A stretch of 64,000 nt of DNA from Paraburkholderia sp. (GTDB lineage Bacteria; Pseudomonadota; Gammaproteobacteria; Burkholderiales; Burkholderiaceae). The DNA lies in NCBI RefSeq assembly GCF_024281035.1, contig NZ_JAMXLH010000063.1, positions 1 through 64,000 on the forward strand, read 5' to 3'. A program made the position numbers and the translations under genes. Shown in pieces: positions 44,878 through 54,474 of the stretch (position 1 is its first letter; the number at the start of each line of letters is the position of its first letter). Below the pieces are notes generated by a model, which searched no databases, was not told the origin of the DNA, and worked only from the letters and a program-made list of their open reading frames with translations.

Positions 44878-45582
44878 TTAGCTCAATGCTTCACGTTCGA
44901 GGGCGTCGCGCGACTTGTGGCGCACGTCGGTGCCCTTGACGATATAGATGATGAACTCGGCGATGTTCTTCGCGTGGTCGCCGATCCGCTCGATCGCCTT
45001 CGCGATGAACAGATAGTCGAGCCCGACCGAAATTGTGCGCGGGTCTTCCATCATGTACGTGACGAGCTTGCGCACGAACGCGCGGAATTCCTCGTCGATC
45101 GCCTTGTCGTCGCGCACGATCTGCGCGGCGGCCACGGTGTCGAGGCGCGCAAACGCGTCGAGCGCGCGGCGCAGGATCGAGACGGCCATCTCGCCCGAGA
45201 TCTTGATCTCGGCGATATTCACGCTGCGCGACGCGCCGTCTTCCATCAGGCGCTTCGTGCGCTTGGCGATTTTTTCGGCTTCGTCGCCGGCGCGCTCGAG
45301 GTTCGTAATGGTCTTCGAGATCGCGAGCAGGAGGCGCAGGTCGCGCGCGGCCGGCTGGCGGCGCGCGATGATGTTGCTGCACTCCTCATCGATATCGACT
45401 TCCATCGTATTGAGGCGCTCTTCTGCAACGATCACGCGCTCGGCGGCTTCGGCGTCGAACTCGTTCAACGCCTGCATCGCAGTGATGATCTGCGATTCGA
45501 CGAGGCCGCCCATTTCGAGGACCTTCGACGACACGAGATTCAGATCGGCGTCGAACTGGCTGGACAGATGCTTATCGGACAT
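44878..45582 (-). CDS. phoU: Phosphate-specific transport accessory protein PhoU
   Basis: 234-residue all-helical protein made of two PhoU repeats, each with an E/DxxxD metal motif. The opening HLSSQFDADLNLVSSKVLEMGG and later DEAEKIAKRT and RIGDHAKNIAEFIIYIVKG are family blocks. It couples the Pst transporter to PhoR and keeps the Pho regulon off when phosphate is plentiful. Gap to pstB is 19 bp. Confidence 0.95.
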   Translation of the reverse strand: MSDKHLSSQFDADLNLVSSKVLEMGGLVESQIITAMQALNEFDAEAAERVIVAEERLNTMEVDIDEECSNIIARRQPAARDLRLLLAISKTITNLERAGDEAEKIAKRTKRLMEDGASRSVNIAEIKISGEMAVSILRRALDAFARLDTVAAAQIVRDDKAIDEEFRAFVRKLVTYMMEDPRTISVGLDYLFIAKAIERIGDHAKNIAEFIIYIVKGTDVRHKSRDALEREALS

Positions 45583-45601
45583 TTCAGTCTCCCTGCTTCG
45601 A

Positions 45602-46462
45602 TCAGCCGAAGCGACCGGTGATGTAGTCTTCCGTTTCCTTGCGGACCGGCTTGATGAAGATCTTCTCGGTATCGCCGAACTCGATCAGCTCGCCAAGATA
45701 CATGTACGCGGTGTAGTCCGAGCAGCGTGCAGCCTGCTGCATGTTGTGCGTGACGATCACCACGGTGTAATCGCTCTTGAGTTCCGCGATCAGCTCTTCG
45801 ATGCGGCCCGTCGAGATCGGGTCGAGCGCCGAGCACGGTTCGTCGAGCAGCAGCACTTCCGGGCGGATGGCGATGCCGCGCGCGATACACAGACGCTGCT
45901 GCTGGCCGCCCGAGAGGCCGTAGCCGCTCTGGCCGAGCTTGTCCTTCACTTCGTTCCAGAGCGCCGCCTTCGTGAGCGCCCACTCGACACGGTCGTCCAT
46001 TTCCGGACGCGACAGCGATTCGAACATTTTCACGCCGAACGCGATGTTGTCGTAAATCGACATCGGGAACGGGGTCGGCTTCTGGAACACCATGCCGACA
46101 CGCGCGCGCAAGAGCGAAATGTCGCGCGTCGTGGTCAGCAGGTTTTCGCCGTCCATGATGATTTCGCCTTCGGCGCGCTGCTCCGGATAGAGCGCGTACA
46201 TCTTGTTGAACGTACGCAGCAACGTCGACTTGCCGCAACCCGACGGGCCGATGAACGCCGTCACCCGGCCTTCGGGAATCTGCAGGTTGATGTTCTTCAG
46301 CGCGTGATACTTGCCGTAGAAGAAGTTCAGGTTCTTCACGTCGATTTTCGGCGCGCCAGGTGCCTGATTCGTTGCGCCCTGGGCGGGATCCGCGGGTTGA
46401 AAACCGGCGGCCGGCGTCATCGCCTGAGCGGCGGTATTGATGTGACTTTCTGCCATGTTCAT
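45602..46462 (-). CDS. pstB: Phosphate ABC transporter ATP-binding protein
   Basis: 286-residue ABC ATPase of the high-affinity phosphate importer. Walker A GPSGCGKST, signature LSGGQQQRLCIARGIA, Walker B VLLLDEPCSALDP and the H-loop VIVTHNMQQA are present. There is a low-complexity N-terminal leader of about 35 residues (AAQAMTPAAGFQPADPAQGA) before the ABC domain, longer than in E. coli. ATG at 46462 has GGAG at 8 nt; an ATG at 46456 is also in frame. Confidence 0.95.
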   Translation of the reverse strand: MNMAESHINTAAQAMTPAAGFQPADPAQGATNQAPGAPKIDVKNLNFFYGKYHALKNINLQIPEGRVTAFIGPSGCGKSTLLRTFNKMYALYPEQRAEGEIIMDGENLLTTTRDISLLRARVGMVFQKPTPFPMSIYDNIAFGVKMFESLSRPEMDDRVEWALTKAALWNEVKDKLGQSGYGLSGGQQQRLCIARGIAIRPEVLLLDEPCSALDPISTGRIEELIAELKSDYTVVIVTHNMQQAARCSDYTAYMYLGELIEFGDTEKIFIKPVRKETEDYITGRFG

Positions 46463-46477
46463 CGGATCGCTCCGCCC

Positions 46478-47374
46478 TTACTTATTCGAAAATATCGTAC
46501 GCGCGAGGATGTTCAGCCCCAGCACACCCAGCGTGATCAGGAACACACCTGCCCACGCAAGCGACTGCCATTGCGCAAACGGACTCATCGCAAACTTGAA
46601 GATCGTGACCGGCAGGTTCGCGATCGGTTGATTCATGTCCGCCGTGAAGAACTGGTTCGACAGCGCCGTAAAGAGCAGCGGCGCCGTTTCGCCGGCGATA
46701 CGCGCAACCGCGAGCAGCACGCCAGTCACGATGCCGGCAATCGACGCCTTCAGCGTGATCGAAAGAATCATCTTCCACTTCGGCGTGCCGAGCGCAACGG
46801 CCGCTTCGCGCAGGGCGTTCGGCACAAGCTTCAGCATGTTCTCGGTCGTGCGGATCACGATCGGAACCTGCAGGAGCGCGAGTGCGATCGCACCGGCCCA
46901 GCCGCTGAAATGCCCCATCTTCGCGACGACGAGCGCGTAGACGAACAGACCCACGACAATCGAGGGCGCCGACAGCAGGATGTCGTTGATGAAGCGCGTC
47001 ACGCTCGCAAGCCAGCCGCGCTGACCGTACTCGGCCAGATAGATGCCGGCGAGAATGCCGATCGGCGTGCCGACGAACGTTGCGGCGCCAACGAGCAACA
47101 GGCTGCCGACGATCGCGTTCGCGAGACCGCCGCCATCGGTGTTCGGCGGAGGCGTCGACTGCGTGAAGAGCTGCACGGAAAGACCGCCCAGGCCGAGCGA
47201 GAGCGTCGTATAGAGAATCCACACGAGCCAGATGAGGCCGAAGGCCATCGCTGCGAGCGACAACGCGAGCGCGAACACGTTGATCGCGCGGCGGCGGCGC
47301 TGCAGCTTGCCGCGCATCTTCTCCAGCGCAGGGCCGTAAATGGCGCCTGGAATTTTCATCAGCGGTTCGCTCAT
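46478..47374 (-). CDS. pstA: Phosphate ABC transporter permease PstA
   Basis: 298-residue permease with six predicted membrane segments. It has the family block TPIGILAGIYLAEYG and the EAA-type coupling loop EAAVALGTPKWKMILSITLKA. The start MSEPLMKIPG at 47374 overlaps the pstC stop by 4 bp, so the two permeases are translationally coupled. Forms the channel with PstC. Confidence 0.94.
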   Translation of the reverse strand: MSEPLMKIPGAIYGPALEKMRGKLQRRRRAINVFALALSLAAMAFGLIWLVWILYTTLSLGLGGLSVQLFTQSTPPPNTDGGGLANAIVGSLLLVGAATFVGTPIGILAGIYLAEYGQRGWLASVTRFINDILLSAPSIVVGLFVYALVVAKMGHFSGWAGAIALALLQVPIVIRTTENMLKLVPNALREAAVALGTPKWKMILSITLKASIAGIVTGVLLAVARIAGETAPLLFTALSNQFFTADMNQPIANLPVTIFKFAMSPFAQWQSLAWAGVFLITLGVLGLNILARTIFSNK

Positions 47375-48357
47375 CGCGCGCCCTCCGATTTTTCGAGGCG
47401 CAGCAGAAGCAGCTTCGAGATCGAAAGCACGATGAACGTGATCACGAACAGGATCAGGCCGAGTTCCATCAGCGCTGCGGTGTGCAGGCCCGGGTTGGCT
47501 TCCGCGAATTCGTTGGCGAGCGCCGACGTAATGCTGTTGCCGGGCGAAAAGAGCGACACGTTGTCGAGCAGATTCGTATTGCCGATCACGAACGTGACGG
47601 CCATGGTCTCGCCGAGCGCACGGCCGAGGCCGAGCATGATGCCGCCGATCACGCCGGTTTTGGTGAACGGCAGCACGATCTTCCACATGACTTCCCACGT
47701 CGTGCAGCCGATGCCGTAGGCCGACTCCTTGAGCAGCACGGGCGTGACTTCGAACACGTCGCGCATGACCGCGGCGATGTACGGGATGACCATGATCGCG
47801 AGAATCACGCCGGCGCACAGAATGCCGATGCCGATGGGCGCGCCCTGAAACAGGGCGCCGACGATCGGCATGCCGCCCAGCAGGTTGCCGAGGGGCTTTT
47901 CGAACCACTGCGCAAAGATCGGCGCGAACACGAGCAGGCCCCACATGCCGTACACGATCGACGGGATGGCGGCCAGCAGTTCGATGGCGATGCCGAGCGG
48001 ACGGCGCAGCCACGACGGCGAAAGCTCGGTGAGAAAGAGTGCAATGCCGAAGCTCACGGGCACGGCGATGATAAGCGCGATAAGCGAAGTGGCGATCGTG
48101 CCGTAGATGGGCACGAGCGCGCCGAACTGCTCACTGGGTGGATCCCAGTCGGCAGTCCAGAGGAAAGCGAAGCCGAACTTCTTGATCGCTGGCAGCGAAT
48201 CGATGATCAGCGACAAGATGATGCCGCCGAGCAGCAGCAAAGTGACGATAGCGGCCAACCGCGTGAGGCTGCCGAAAATAACGTCGCCTGCCGGGCTGGG
48301 CGCTTTTTGCTGCGCAGCGCTGCCGGGAGGATTCGACACGAGACGGATGTCGGACAT
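47371..48357 (-). CDS. pstC: Phosphate ABC transporter permease PstC
   Basis: 328-residue permease, about six membrane segments. It carries AVPVSFGIALFLTELSP and the coupling loop KESAYGIGCTTWEVMWKIVLP. Start MSDIRLVSNPPG at 48357 is preferred over the longer frame to 48387. It follows pstS after 178 bp that contain a strong stem-loop. Confidence 0.94.
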   Translation of the reverse strand: MSDIRLVSNPPGSAAQQKAPSPAGDVIFGSLTRLAAIVTLLLLGGIILSLIIDSLPAIKKFGFAFLWTADWDPPSEQFGALVPIYGTIATSLIALIIAVPVSFGIALFLTELSPSWLRRPLGIAIELLAAIPSIVYGMWGLLVFAPIFAQWFEKPLGNLLGGMPIVGALFQGAPIGIGILCAGVILAIMVIPYIAAVMRDVFEVTPVLLKESAYGIGCTTWEVMWKIVLPFTKTGVIGGIMLGLGRALGETMAVTFVIGNTNLLDNVSLFSPGNSITSALANEFAEANPGLHTAALMELGLILFVITFIVLSISKLLLLRLEKSEGAR

Positions 48358-48480
48358 TGTGGCCAGTTTCCAGATGCCGTTCACCACAACGGTGCGCGGC
48401 GGTCATGCAGTCTGAGGACTACGGCCCGTCTGCCAGCGAGGCTTACGGCACGACAACGGACTACAGCCCTCAAACGGACA

Positions 48481-48515
48481 AACGGGGCGCGCGCTCATCG
48501 CGCGACGACCCCGTT
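48481..48515 (-). other. Stem-loop between pstS and pstC
   Basis: AACGGGG (48481-48487) pairs with CCCCGTT (48509-48515), and inside it CGCGCG (48488-48493) pairs with CGCGCG (48500-48505). No U-run follows on the minus strand, so this looks like an mRNA-stabilising or partial-termination element that would raise pstS over the downstream genes. Confidence 0.6.
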
Positions 48516-48535
48516 CAGCTTGGCTTCAATCTGCC

Positions 48536-49567
48536 TTATTCGGCGATCGACTTGCCGCTAGCGTCCTTCACCTTCTCTTTCCACTGCGACTTGATTTCGC
48601 TCACGACCGACGGCGGCAGCGAAATGTAGTCGAGGCTGTCAGCCGAAGCGCCGCCGTTCTTGAACGCCCAGTCGAAGAACTTGAGCGTTTCCTTGCCCTG
48701 CTCCGGCTTGTCCTGTGCGGTGTGCAGCAGCACGAACGTCGCGCCGACGACCGGCCATGCGCTCTTGCCCGGCTCGTTCGTCAGGATCTGGTAGAACGAC
48801 TTCTTCCAGTCGGCGCCAGCTGCAGCGGCCTTGAACGTGTCGGTGGTCGGCTGAACGACTGCGCCCGATTCGTTCTTCATGGCAGTGTAGACCATGTGGT
48901 TTTGCTTGGCGTACGCCCACTCGACGTAGCCGATTGCGCCCGGCAGACGCTGCACGAATGCAGCAACGCCGTCGTTACCCTTGCCGCCCGTGCCGGTCGG
49001 CCAGTTCACGGTCGTGCCTTCGCCAACCTTGCTCTTCCACTCGGGGTTGACCTTCGAGAGGTAGTTCGTCCAGATGAAGCTCGTGCCCGAACCGTCGGCG
49101 CGGCGGACCACGGCGATGTCGAGATCCGGCAGCTTGACCTTCGGGTTCAGGGCGGCGATGGCCGGATCGTTCCACTTCTTGATCTTGCCGAGGTAGATGT
49201 CGCCGAGCACTGCGCCCGACAGCACGATTTCGCCAGCCTTGATGCCCGGCACGTTGATTGCCGGAACGACGCCGCCAACCACCGTCGGGAACTGGAACAG
49301 GCCTTCCTTGGCCAGTTCGTCGTCCTTCAGCGGGGCATCCGAACCTGCGAAGTCAACGGTCTTGGCGTTGATCTGCTTGATGCCACCCGACGAACCGATA
49401 CCTTGATAGTTCACCTTGCCGCCGCCCGACTTCTGATAGGCGTCCGCCCATTTCGTGTAGATCGGTGCAGCGAAGGTGCTGCCAGCGCCGGTAATATCAG
49501 CTGCCTGCGCTGCGATCGCGAAGAGCGCGCCGGCGACGCCAGCGAGCACGGTTTGCATCAATTTCAT
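48536..49567 (-). CDS. pstS: Periplasmic phosphate-binding protein PstS
   Basis: 343-residue substrate-binding protein with a signal peptide (cleavage near AIAAQAADI, residues 1-22). Phosphate ligands lie in GAGSTFAAPIY, SSGGIKQI and RRADGSGTSFIW. It delivers phosphate to PstCA. First gene of the pstSCAB-phoUBR operon, and expected to be the most strongly induced. Pho-box-like repeats lie 54-90 bp upstream. Confidence 0.96.
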   Translation of the reverse strand: MKLMQTVLAGVAGALFAIAAQAADITGAGSTFAAPIYTKWADAYQKSGGGKVNYQGIGSSGGIKQINAKTVDFAGSDAPLKDDELAKEGLFQFPTVVGGVVPAINVPGIKAGEIVLSGAVLGDIYLGKIKKWNDPAIAALNPKVKLPDLDIAVVRRADGSGTSFIWTNYLSKVNPEWKSKVGEGTTVNWPTGTGGKGNDGVAAFVQRLPGAIGYVEWAYAKQNHMVYTAMKNESGAVVQPTTDTFKAAAAGADWKKSFYQILTNEPGKSAWPVVGATFVLLHTAQDKPEQGKETLKFFDWAFKNGGASADSLDYISLPPSVVSEIKSQWKEKVKDASGKSIAE

Positions 49568-49953
49568 GTGGCCTCCAGTGGTGAGCAGATAAACGACACC
49601 GCGAAGCTTAGGGTCTCATTGTGACAGTACCATGACCGTACATGAACCAACCGTGACAATGTCATTACCGACTGAAAGATGCGAAGCGAATGAATGATGC
49701 GCCTTGTTCATTGCCGCTGCGGCTCGCACAGCGGGCCTCTGAGCCGCTCTAACAGGTAGGGGATGGTGATTCAGGCAACACGAACGCGCTCCTGCTGGAG
49801 CGCGTTCTGTCCCTCTGGAAAGCGTGGGGAAAAGAATTTGACGAATTCGAGGAACGATTCGAATACGTCGTAATGGGCTGTCACAATTCGCCGGCGTGGC
49901 CCGATGCGCGACGTTCGCATCGCCGCGCACGCGTGGCCCTGCCAGCGGCGGAC
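49568..49953. other. Spacer pstS / glmM
   Basis: Holds the Pho boxes near pstS and a perfect 11-bp hairpin (GAACGCGCTCC 49782-49792 with GGAGCGCGTTC 49797-49807) between them and the glmM 3' end. No gene seen. Confidence 0.5.
49620..49660 (-). promoter_or_regulatory. Pho boxes upstream of pstS
   Basis: On the minus strand GTCAC, TTCAT, GTCAT and GTCAC follow each other at 11, 10 and 11 bp. The proximal 18-mer (49638 down to 49621) matches the Pho box at 14 of 18 positions. Confidence 0.8.
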
Positions 49954-51306
49954 TCAGGCAATCGCGCGCTTGACGGTCGCGGCGATCGCTTCCGCGTAGT
50001 GGACGGCGTCGTGCTGCTCGCGCGCCTCGACCATCACGCGCAGCACCGGCTCCGTACCCGATGCGCGGATCAGCACGCGGCCCTTGCCGTTCAGTTGGGC
50101 TTCGGCGTCGGCAACCGACTGCTGGATGGCTCCGTTAGCTTTCCAGTCGGCGCCCTGCGCGATGCGAACGTTGATCAGCTTCTGCGGGAACAGCGTCACG
50201 CCGTCGAGCAGTTCGGCAAGCGAGTGCCCGCTGCGCTTCATCGCGGCGAGCACCAGCAGCGCCGAAACGATGCCGTCGCCGGTCGTATGCCGGTCGAGCG
50301 AGAGAATGTGGCCGGAGCCTTCGGCACCGAGCAGCCAGCCATGCTCGCGCAACTGTTCGAGCACGTAGCGGTCGCCGACTGCGGCGCGCACGAACTTCAC
50401 TCCAAGACGCTCGATGGCCTGCTCGACGGCGAGGTTGGTCATCAGCGTGCCGACCGCGCCTTCCACCTTCCCGTCGGTCGCCATGCGGTCCTTCACGAGG
50501 ACGTAAAGCAGCTCGTCGCCGTTGAAAAGGCGGCCTTGTGCGTCGACCACCTGCAGGCGGTCGGCGTCGCCGTCCAGCGCAATGCCGAGATCAGCCTGAT
50601 TCGCGCGCACGGCGCGCACCAGCGCGTCGGGCGCCGTCGCGCCGACACCGTCGTTGATGTTGAAGCCGTTCGGCGAAACGCCGATCGGAATCACGTCCGC
50701 GCCGAGTTCATGGAACACGTGCGGCGCGATATCGTAGGCTGCGCCGTTCGCGCAATCGACCACGAGCTTCAGCCCACGCAGGTTGTACGCCTGCGGAAAC
50801 GTGCTCTTGCAGAACTCGATGTAGCGGCCGCCTGCATCGTCCAGGCGTCGTGCGCGGCCAAGCTGCTCGGACGGCGCGCAGTCGAGCGGCAGGTCGAGCT
50901 GCTCCTCGATCTGCCGCTCGACTTCGTCGGGCAGCTTGTTGCCATCGGCTGAAAAGAACTTGATGCCGTTGTCGTAGAACGGGTTGTGCGACGCACTGAT
51001 CACGACGCCTGCCGAGAGCCGCAGCGCGCGCGTGAGGTAAGCGATGCCAGGCGTGGTCATCGGGCCCGCCAGCATCACGTCGATGCCGGCCGCCGAAAGC
51101 CCGGCTTCCAGCGACGCCTCGAGCATGTAGCCCGAGATGCGCGTGTCCTTGCCGATGAGCACAGACGGGCGCGAGCCCGAAGTCGCGGCAGCGCCCGCAA
51201 GCACTTTGCCCGCCGCGTAGCCGAGGCGCAGCACAAAATCCGGCGTGATCGGCGCCGAGCCGACCTTGCCGCGAACCCCATCCGTTCCGAAATAACGACG
51301 TCCCAT
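49954..51306 (-). CDS. glmM: Phosphoglucosamine mutase
   Basis: 450-residue alpha-D-phosphohexomutase converting glucosamine-6-phosphate to glucosamine-1-phosphate for UDP-GlcNAc. The N-terminus RRYFGTDGVRGKVG, the active serine in ISASHNPFYDNGIK (about 100-113), the metal loop DGDADRLQVVDAQG and the phosphate-binding RASGTEPVLRVMVE are all present. Start after GGAGAGG. It follows folP on the same strand by 40 bp, as in the common ftsH-folP-glmM order. Confidence 0.96.
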   Translation of the reverse strand: MGRRYFGTDGVRGKVGSAPITPDFVLRLGYAAGKVLAGAAATSGSRPSVLIGKDTRISGYMLEASLEAGLSAAGIDVMLAGPMTTPGIAYLTRALRLSAGVVISASHNPFYDNGIKFFSADGNKLPDEVERQIEEQLDLPLDCAPSEQLGRARRLDDAGGRYIEFCKSTFPQAYNLRGLKLVVDCANGAAYDIAPHVFHELGADVIPIGVSPNGFNINDGVGATAPDALVRAVRANQADLGIALDGDADRLQVVDAQGRLFNGDELLYVLVKDRMATDGKVEGAVGTLMTNLAVEQAIERLGVKFVRAAVGDRYVLEQLREHGWLLGAEGSGHILSLDRHTTGDGIVSALLVLAAMKRSGHSLAELLDGVTLFPQKLINVRIAQGADWKANGAIQQSVADAEAQLNGKGRVLIRASGTEPVLRVMVEAREQHDAVHYAEAIAATVKRAIA

Positions 51307-51346
51307 CCTTCGATCCCTCTCCTTCTACCGTTCTCTTTGTCCGGCT

Positions 51347-52267
51347 TTACGCCGGGGTGGCCTGGCTGCGTGCGGCTTCGCGCACAGCGGCCCAAATCTT
51401 CAGCGCGTCCACGGTCTGCGCGACATCGTGAACGCGAATAATGGCGGCACCGCGCTCCGCCGCACACACGGCAGCAGCCACGCTCGCGGCGATGCGCTCC
51501 GCAGCGGGCCGGTTCACGAGCGCGCCCAGCATCGACTTGCGCGACATGCCCGCCAGCACCGGATAGGGTGCGGCGCCCCGCGGTACGCGCGGCGCCGTAT
51601 CCCGCAGATGCGCGAGCAACGCGTAGTTATGTTCGATCACCGCCTTGCCAAAACCAAAACCCGGATCGACGCTGATGCGCGCACGCGCCACGCCCGCCGC
51701 TTCGAGTTCCGCTACGCGCGCCGTAAGGAATGCGCGCACTTCGCTCACGACGTCCGTGTAGTCGGGCGTGCCCATCTGCATCGTCTGCGGCTCGCCGAGC
51801 ATGTGCATCACGCACAGCCCGCAATCGCTCGCACGCACGGCGTCGATCGCGCCGGGCATCCGCAAACCCCAGACGTCGTTGATCATGTCCGCCCCGGCCG
51901 CAAGCGCATGGCGCATCACGTCGGGCTTGTACGTATCGATCGACAGCGGCACGTTCGCTCCGTGCAACCGCTCGACCAGCGGAATCACGCGTTCGAGTTC
52001 CTCCGCGAGCGGCACGGGCGGCGCACCTGGCCGCGTCGATTCCCCGCCGATGTCGACGATGTCCGCGCCGTCGAGCAGCATCTGCTCGGCGCGCCGCAGC
52101 GCTTCGCCGGGATCGACATAACGGCCGCCGTCGGAAAACGAATCAGGCGTGACATTCAGAATGCCCATGACCAGCGGGCGTTCGAAAGTCAGCGTGAAGC
52201 GGCCGCACTTCAGCGGCTCAGGAGGCAACTGAGGAAGCAAAAGACTCTGCGCAGTGGTATCGGGCAC
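51347..52267 (-). CDS. folP: Dihydropteroate synthase
   Basis: 306-residue TIM-barrel enzyme joining p-aminobenzoate to dihydropterin pyrophosphate in folate synthesis; target of sulfonamides. The pterin loops MGILNVTPDSFSDGGRY and DIGGESTRPGAPPV and the C-terminal sites DPGFGFGKAV and IRVHDV are clear. The start appears to be GTG 52267, giving an N-terminal leader of about 32 residues before the barrel. Part of the ftsH-folP-glmM group. Confidence 0.95.
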   Translation of the reverse strand: MPDTTAQSLLLPQLPPEPLKCGRFTLTFERPLVMGILNVTPDSFSDGGRYVDPGEALRRAEQMLLDGADIVDIGGESTRPGAPPVPLAEELERVIPLVERLHGANVPLSIDTYKPDVMRHALAAGADMINDVWGLRMPGAIDAVRASDCGLCVMHMLGEPQTMQMGTPDYTDVVSEVRAFLTARVAELEAAGVARARISVDPGFGFGKAVIEHNYALLAHLRDTAPRVPRGAAPYPVLAGMSRKSMLGALVNRPAAERIAASVAAAVCAAERGAAIIRVHDVAQTVDALKIWAAVREAARSQATPA

Positions 52268-52315
52268 GTCAACGAACGTCAGAAGTGTAGCGAAGAGATG
52301 TCGCCGGAAATGCAG

Positions 52316-52345
52316 GCGGGCCGATGTGGAATCACACCGGCCCGC
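52316..52345 (-). terminator. Stem-loop after ftsH
   Basis: GCGGGCCG (52316-52323) pairs with CGGCCCGC (52338-52345). It lies between the ftsH stop and folP. There is no U-run on the minus strand, so termination would be partial at most. Confidence 0.4.
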
Positions 52346-52373
52346 AACTTTACTTGATTTGGCGCAATCTGAA

Positions 52374-54263
52374 TCAGGCCGGCGCAGTCGCGCTGCCCGG
52401 TTTCACTTCGCTGCCCGTGCTGCCGCCCGACGACGAAGCATCGCCAGCCGACGGCGAGCTCTTCGGCGAGCGCGGCGGGCGACCCGCCATGATGTCGTTG
52501 ATCTGATCGGAGTCGATCGTTTCCCACTCCATCAGCGCAGCGGTCATCGCTTCGACCTTGTCGCGGTTCTCGTCGAGCATGCGCTTGGCGAGGTTGTACT
52601 GCTCGTCGAGCACATGGCGGATTTCCGCGTCGACCTTCTGCTGCGTCGCTTCCGAGATGGCGCGCGTAAAGCCCTTGCCGAACGGGCCGCCGTCGCTGTC
52701 GTCGTCGACATAGACCATCGGTCCGAGCGCATCGGTCATGCCAAAGCGTGCAACCATCGCGCGGGCCGTCTGCGTGGCCTTGTTGAAGTCGTCCGACGCA
52801 CCCGTGCTGATGAGGTTCAGGAACAGCTCTTCCGCCACGCGGCCGCCGAACAGAATGGCCAGACGGTCGAGCAGATAGTCCTTCGAATACGTTTCGTTGT
52901 CGTGCTCCGGCAACTGCCAGGTCACGCCGAGCGCGCGGCCGCGCGGAATGATCGTGACCTTGTGGACCGGATCGGCCTTCGGCAGCAGCTTCGCGATCAC
53001 GGCGTGGCCCGACTCGTGGTACGCGGTAGCGCGCTTCGCTTCCTCGCGGATAACCGCCGACTTGCGCTCCGGACCCATGAAGATCTTGTCCTTCGCGTCC
53101 TCGAAGTCCTGCATTTCGACGATGCGCTTGCCGCGGCGCGCCGCAAAGAGCGCCGCTTCGTTCACGAGGTTCGCGAGATCGGCGCCCGAGAAGCCCGGCG
53201 TGCCGCGTGCGATGACCGCAGCGTCGACGTCGTTGGCGATCGGCACCTTGCGCAGGTGGACCTTCATGATCTGCTCACGGCCGCGAATGTCGGGCAGGCC
53301 CACATAGACCTGACGATCGAAACGGCCCGGACGCAGCAGCGCCTTGTCGAGCACGTCCGAACGGTTCGTTGCCGCGATCACGATGACGCCCGAGTTCGCC
53401 TCGAAGCCGTCCATCTCGACCAGCATCTGGTTCAGCGTCTGTTCGCGCTCGTCGTTGCCGCCGCCCATGCCGGCGCCGCGATGGCGGCCGACGGCGTCGA
53501 TTTCGTCGATGAACACGATGCAAGGCGCGTGCTTCTTGGCCTGCTCGAACATGTCGCGCACGCGAGCCGCGCCGACACCGACGAACATTTCAACGAAGTC
53601 CGAACCGGAAATGCTGAAGAACGGCACCTTCGCTTCGCCCGCGATGGCGCGCGCGAGCAGCGTCTTACCGGTGCCGGGGGGGCCGACGAGCAGCACGCCA
53701 CGCGGGATGCGCCCACCGAGCTTCTGGAATTTCTGGGGATCGCGCAGGAAGTCGACGAGTTCGGAGACCTCTTCCTTGGCCTCGTCGCAGCCCGCGACAT
53801 CGGAGAAATTGACGGCGTTGTTGTTCTCGTCGATCAGGCGGGCGCGCGATTTACCAAAGGAGAAGGCCCCGCCTTTGCCGCCCCCCTGCATCTGTCTCAT
53901 CATGTAGAACCAGAACACGATGATGAGGATCGTCGGTCCGAGGTAGTACAGCGCGGAAACGAGCGCGTTCGGCTCTTCGTCAGCCTTGCCGCTCACCTGC
54001 ACGCCGTACTTCATCAGGTCGCCGACCATCCAGATGTCGCCGGGCGACACGATCTGGTATTTCTGGCCATCCGCCGGAGTGACCGTGAGGTTCCGCCCCT
54101 GCACCACGACGCTCTTGACCTTGCCGCTCTTCGCGTCGTCCATGAACTGCGAATAGGAAACGCCTTCCTGGACACGGGGCTTGTCGAACTGCTTGAACAC
54201 CGTAAACAGCACCAGTGCGATAACCAGCCACACTGCCGCCTTCGAAAACATGTTGTTGTTCAA
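52374..54263 (-). CDS. ftsH: ATP-dependent zinc metalloprotease FtsH
   Basis: 629-residue membrane AAA+ protease. TM1 is about 9-25, a periplasmic domain 26-103, TM2 about 104-121. Walker A GPPGTGKT is at 194-201, the pore loop FVEMFVG at about 223-229, the second region of homology near NRSDVLDKALLRPGRFD, and the zinc site HESGH at 416-420. Degrades membrane proteins and short-lived regulators. Translation seems to start at TTG 54263 with AAGGAG at 8 nt. It is downstream of rlmE as in E. coli. Confidence 0.96.
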   Translation of the reverse strand: MNNNMFSKAAVWLVIALVLFTVFKQFDKPRVQEGVSYSQFMDDAKSGKVKSVVVQGRNLTVTPADGQKYQIVSPGDIWMVGDLMKYGVQVSGKADEEPNALVSALYYLGPTILIIVFWFYMMRQMQGGGKGGAFSFGKSRARLIDENNNAVNFSDVAGCDEAKEEVSELVDFLRDPQKFQKLGGRIPRGVLLVGPPGTGKTLLARAIAGEAKVPFFSISGSDFVEMFVGVGAARVRDMFEQAKKHAPCIVFIDEIDAVGRHRGAGMGGGNDEREQTLNQMLVEMDGFEANSGVIVIAATNRSDVLDKALLRPGRFDRQVYVGLPDIRGREQIMKVHLRKVPIANDVDAAVIARGTPGFSGADLANLVNEAALFAARRGKRIVEMQDFEDAKDKIFMGPERKSAVIREEAKRATAYHESGHAVIAKLLPKADPVHKVTIIPRGRALGVTWQLPEHDNETYSKDYLLDRLAILFGGRVAEELFLNLISTGASDDFNKATQTARAMVARFGMTDALGPMVYVDDDSDGGPFGKGFTRAISEATQQKVDAEIRHVLDEQYNLAKRMLDENRDKVEAMTAALMEWETIDSDQINDIMAGRPPRSPKSSPSAGDASSSGGSTGSEVKPGSATAPA

Positions 54264-54474
54264 AGCACCACTCCTTCACTCATAGACGGGCGCCTACATT
54301 TGCCTTGCGGCACCACCAAAGCATTCTAATCCAGTACGCAGGCACCCGCCATAACGTTTCGCTGGCGCGGGAATAGCCTCCGGGCCTTGTGCGCAAAGCG
54401 TTTCGGCTGGCTTTCAGGTTCCGCCGCCGACACGCTTCTTCACCCTGCCCTGCACACCGTAATCGATACCCGCG

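Noticed and set aside
45035..47719. 894-residue plus-strand frame across phoU-pstB-pstA
   Set aside because: Antisense to three well-supported genes; low-complexity Arg/His-rich product.
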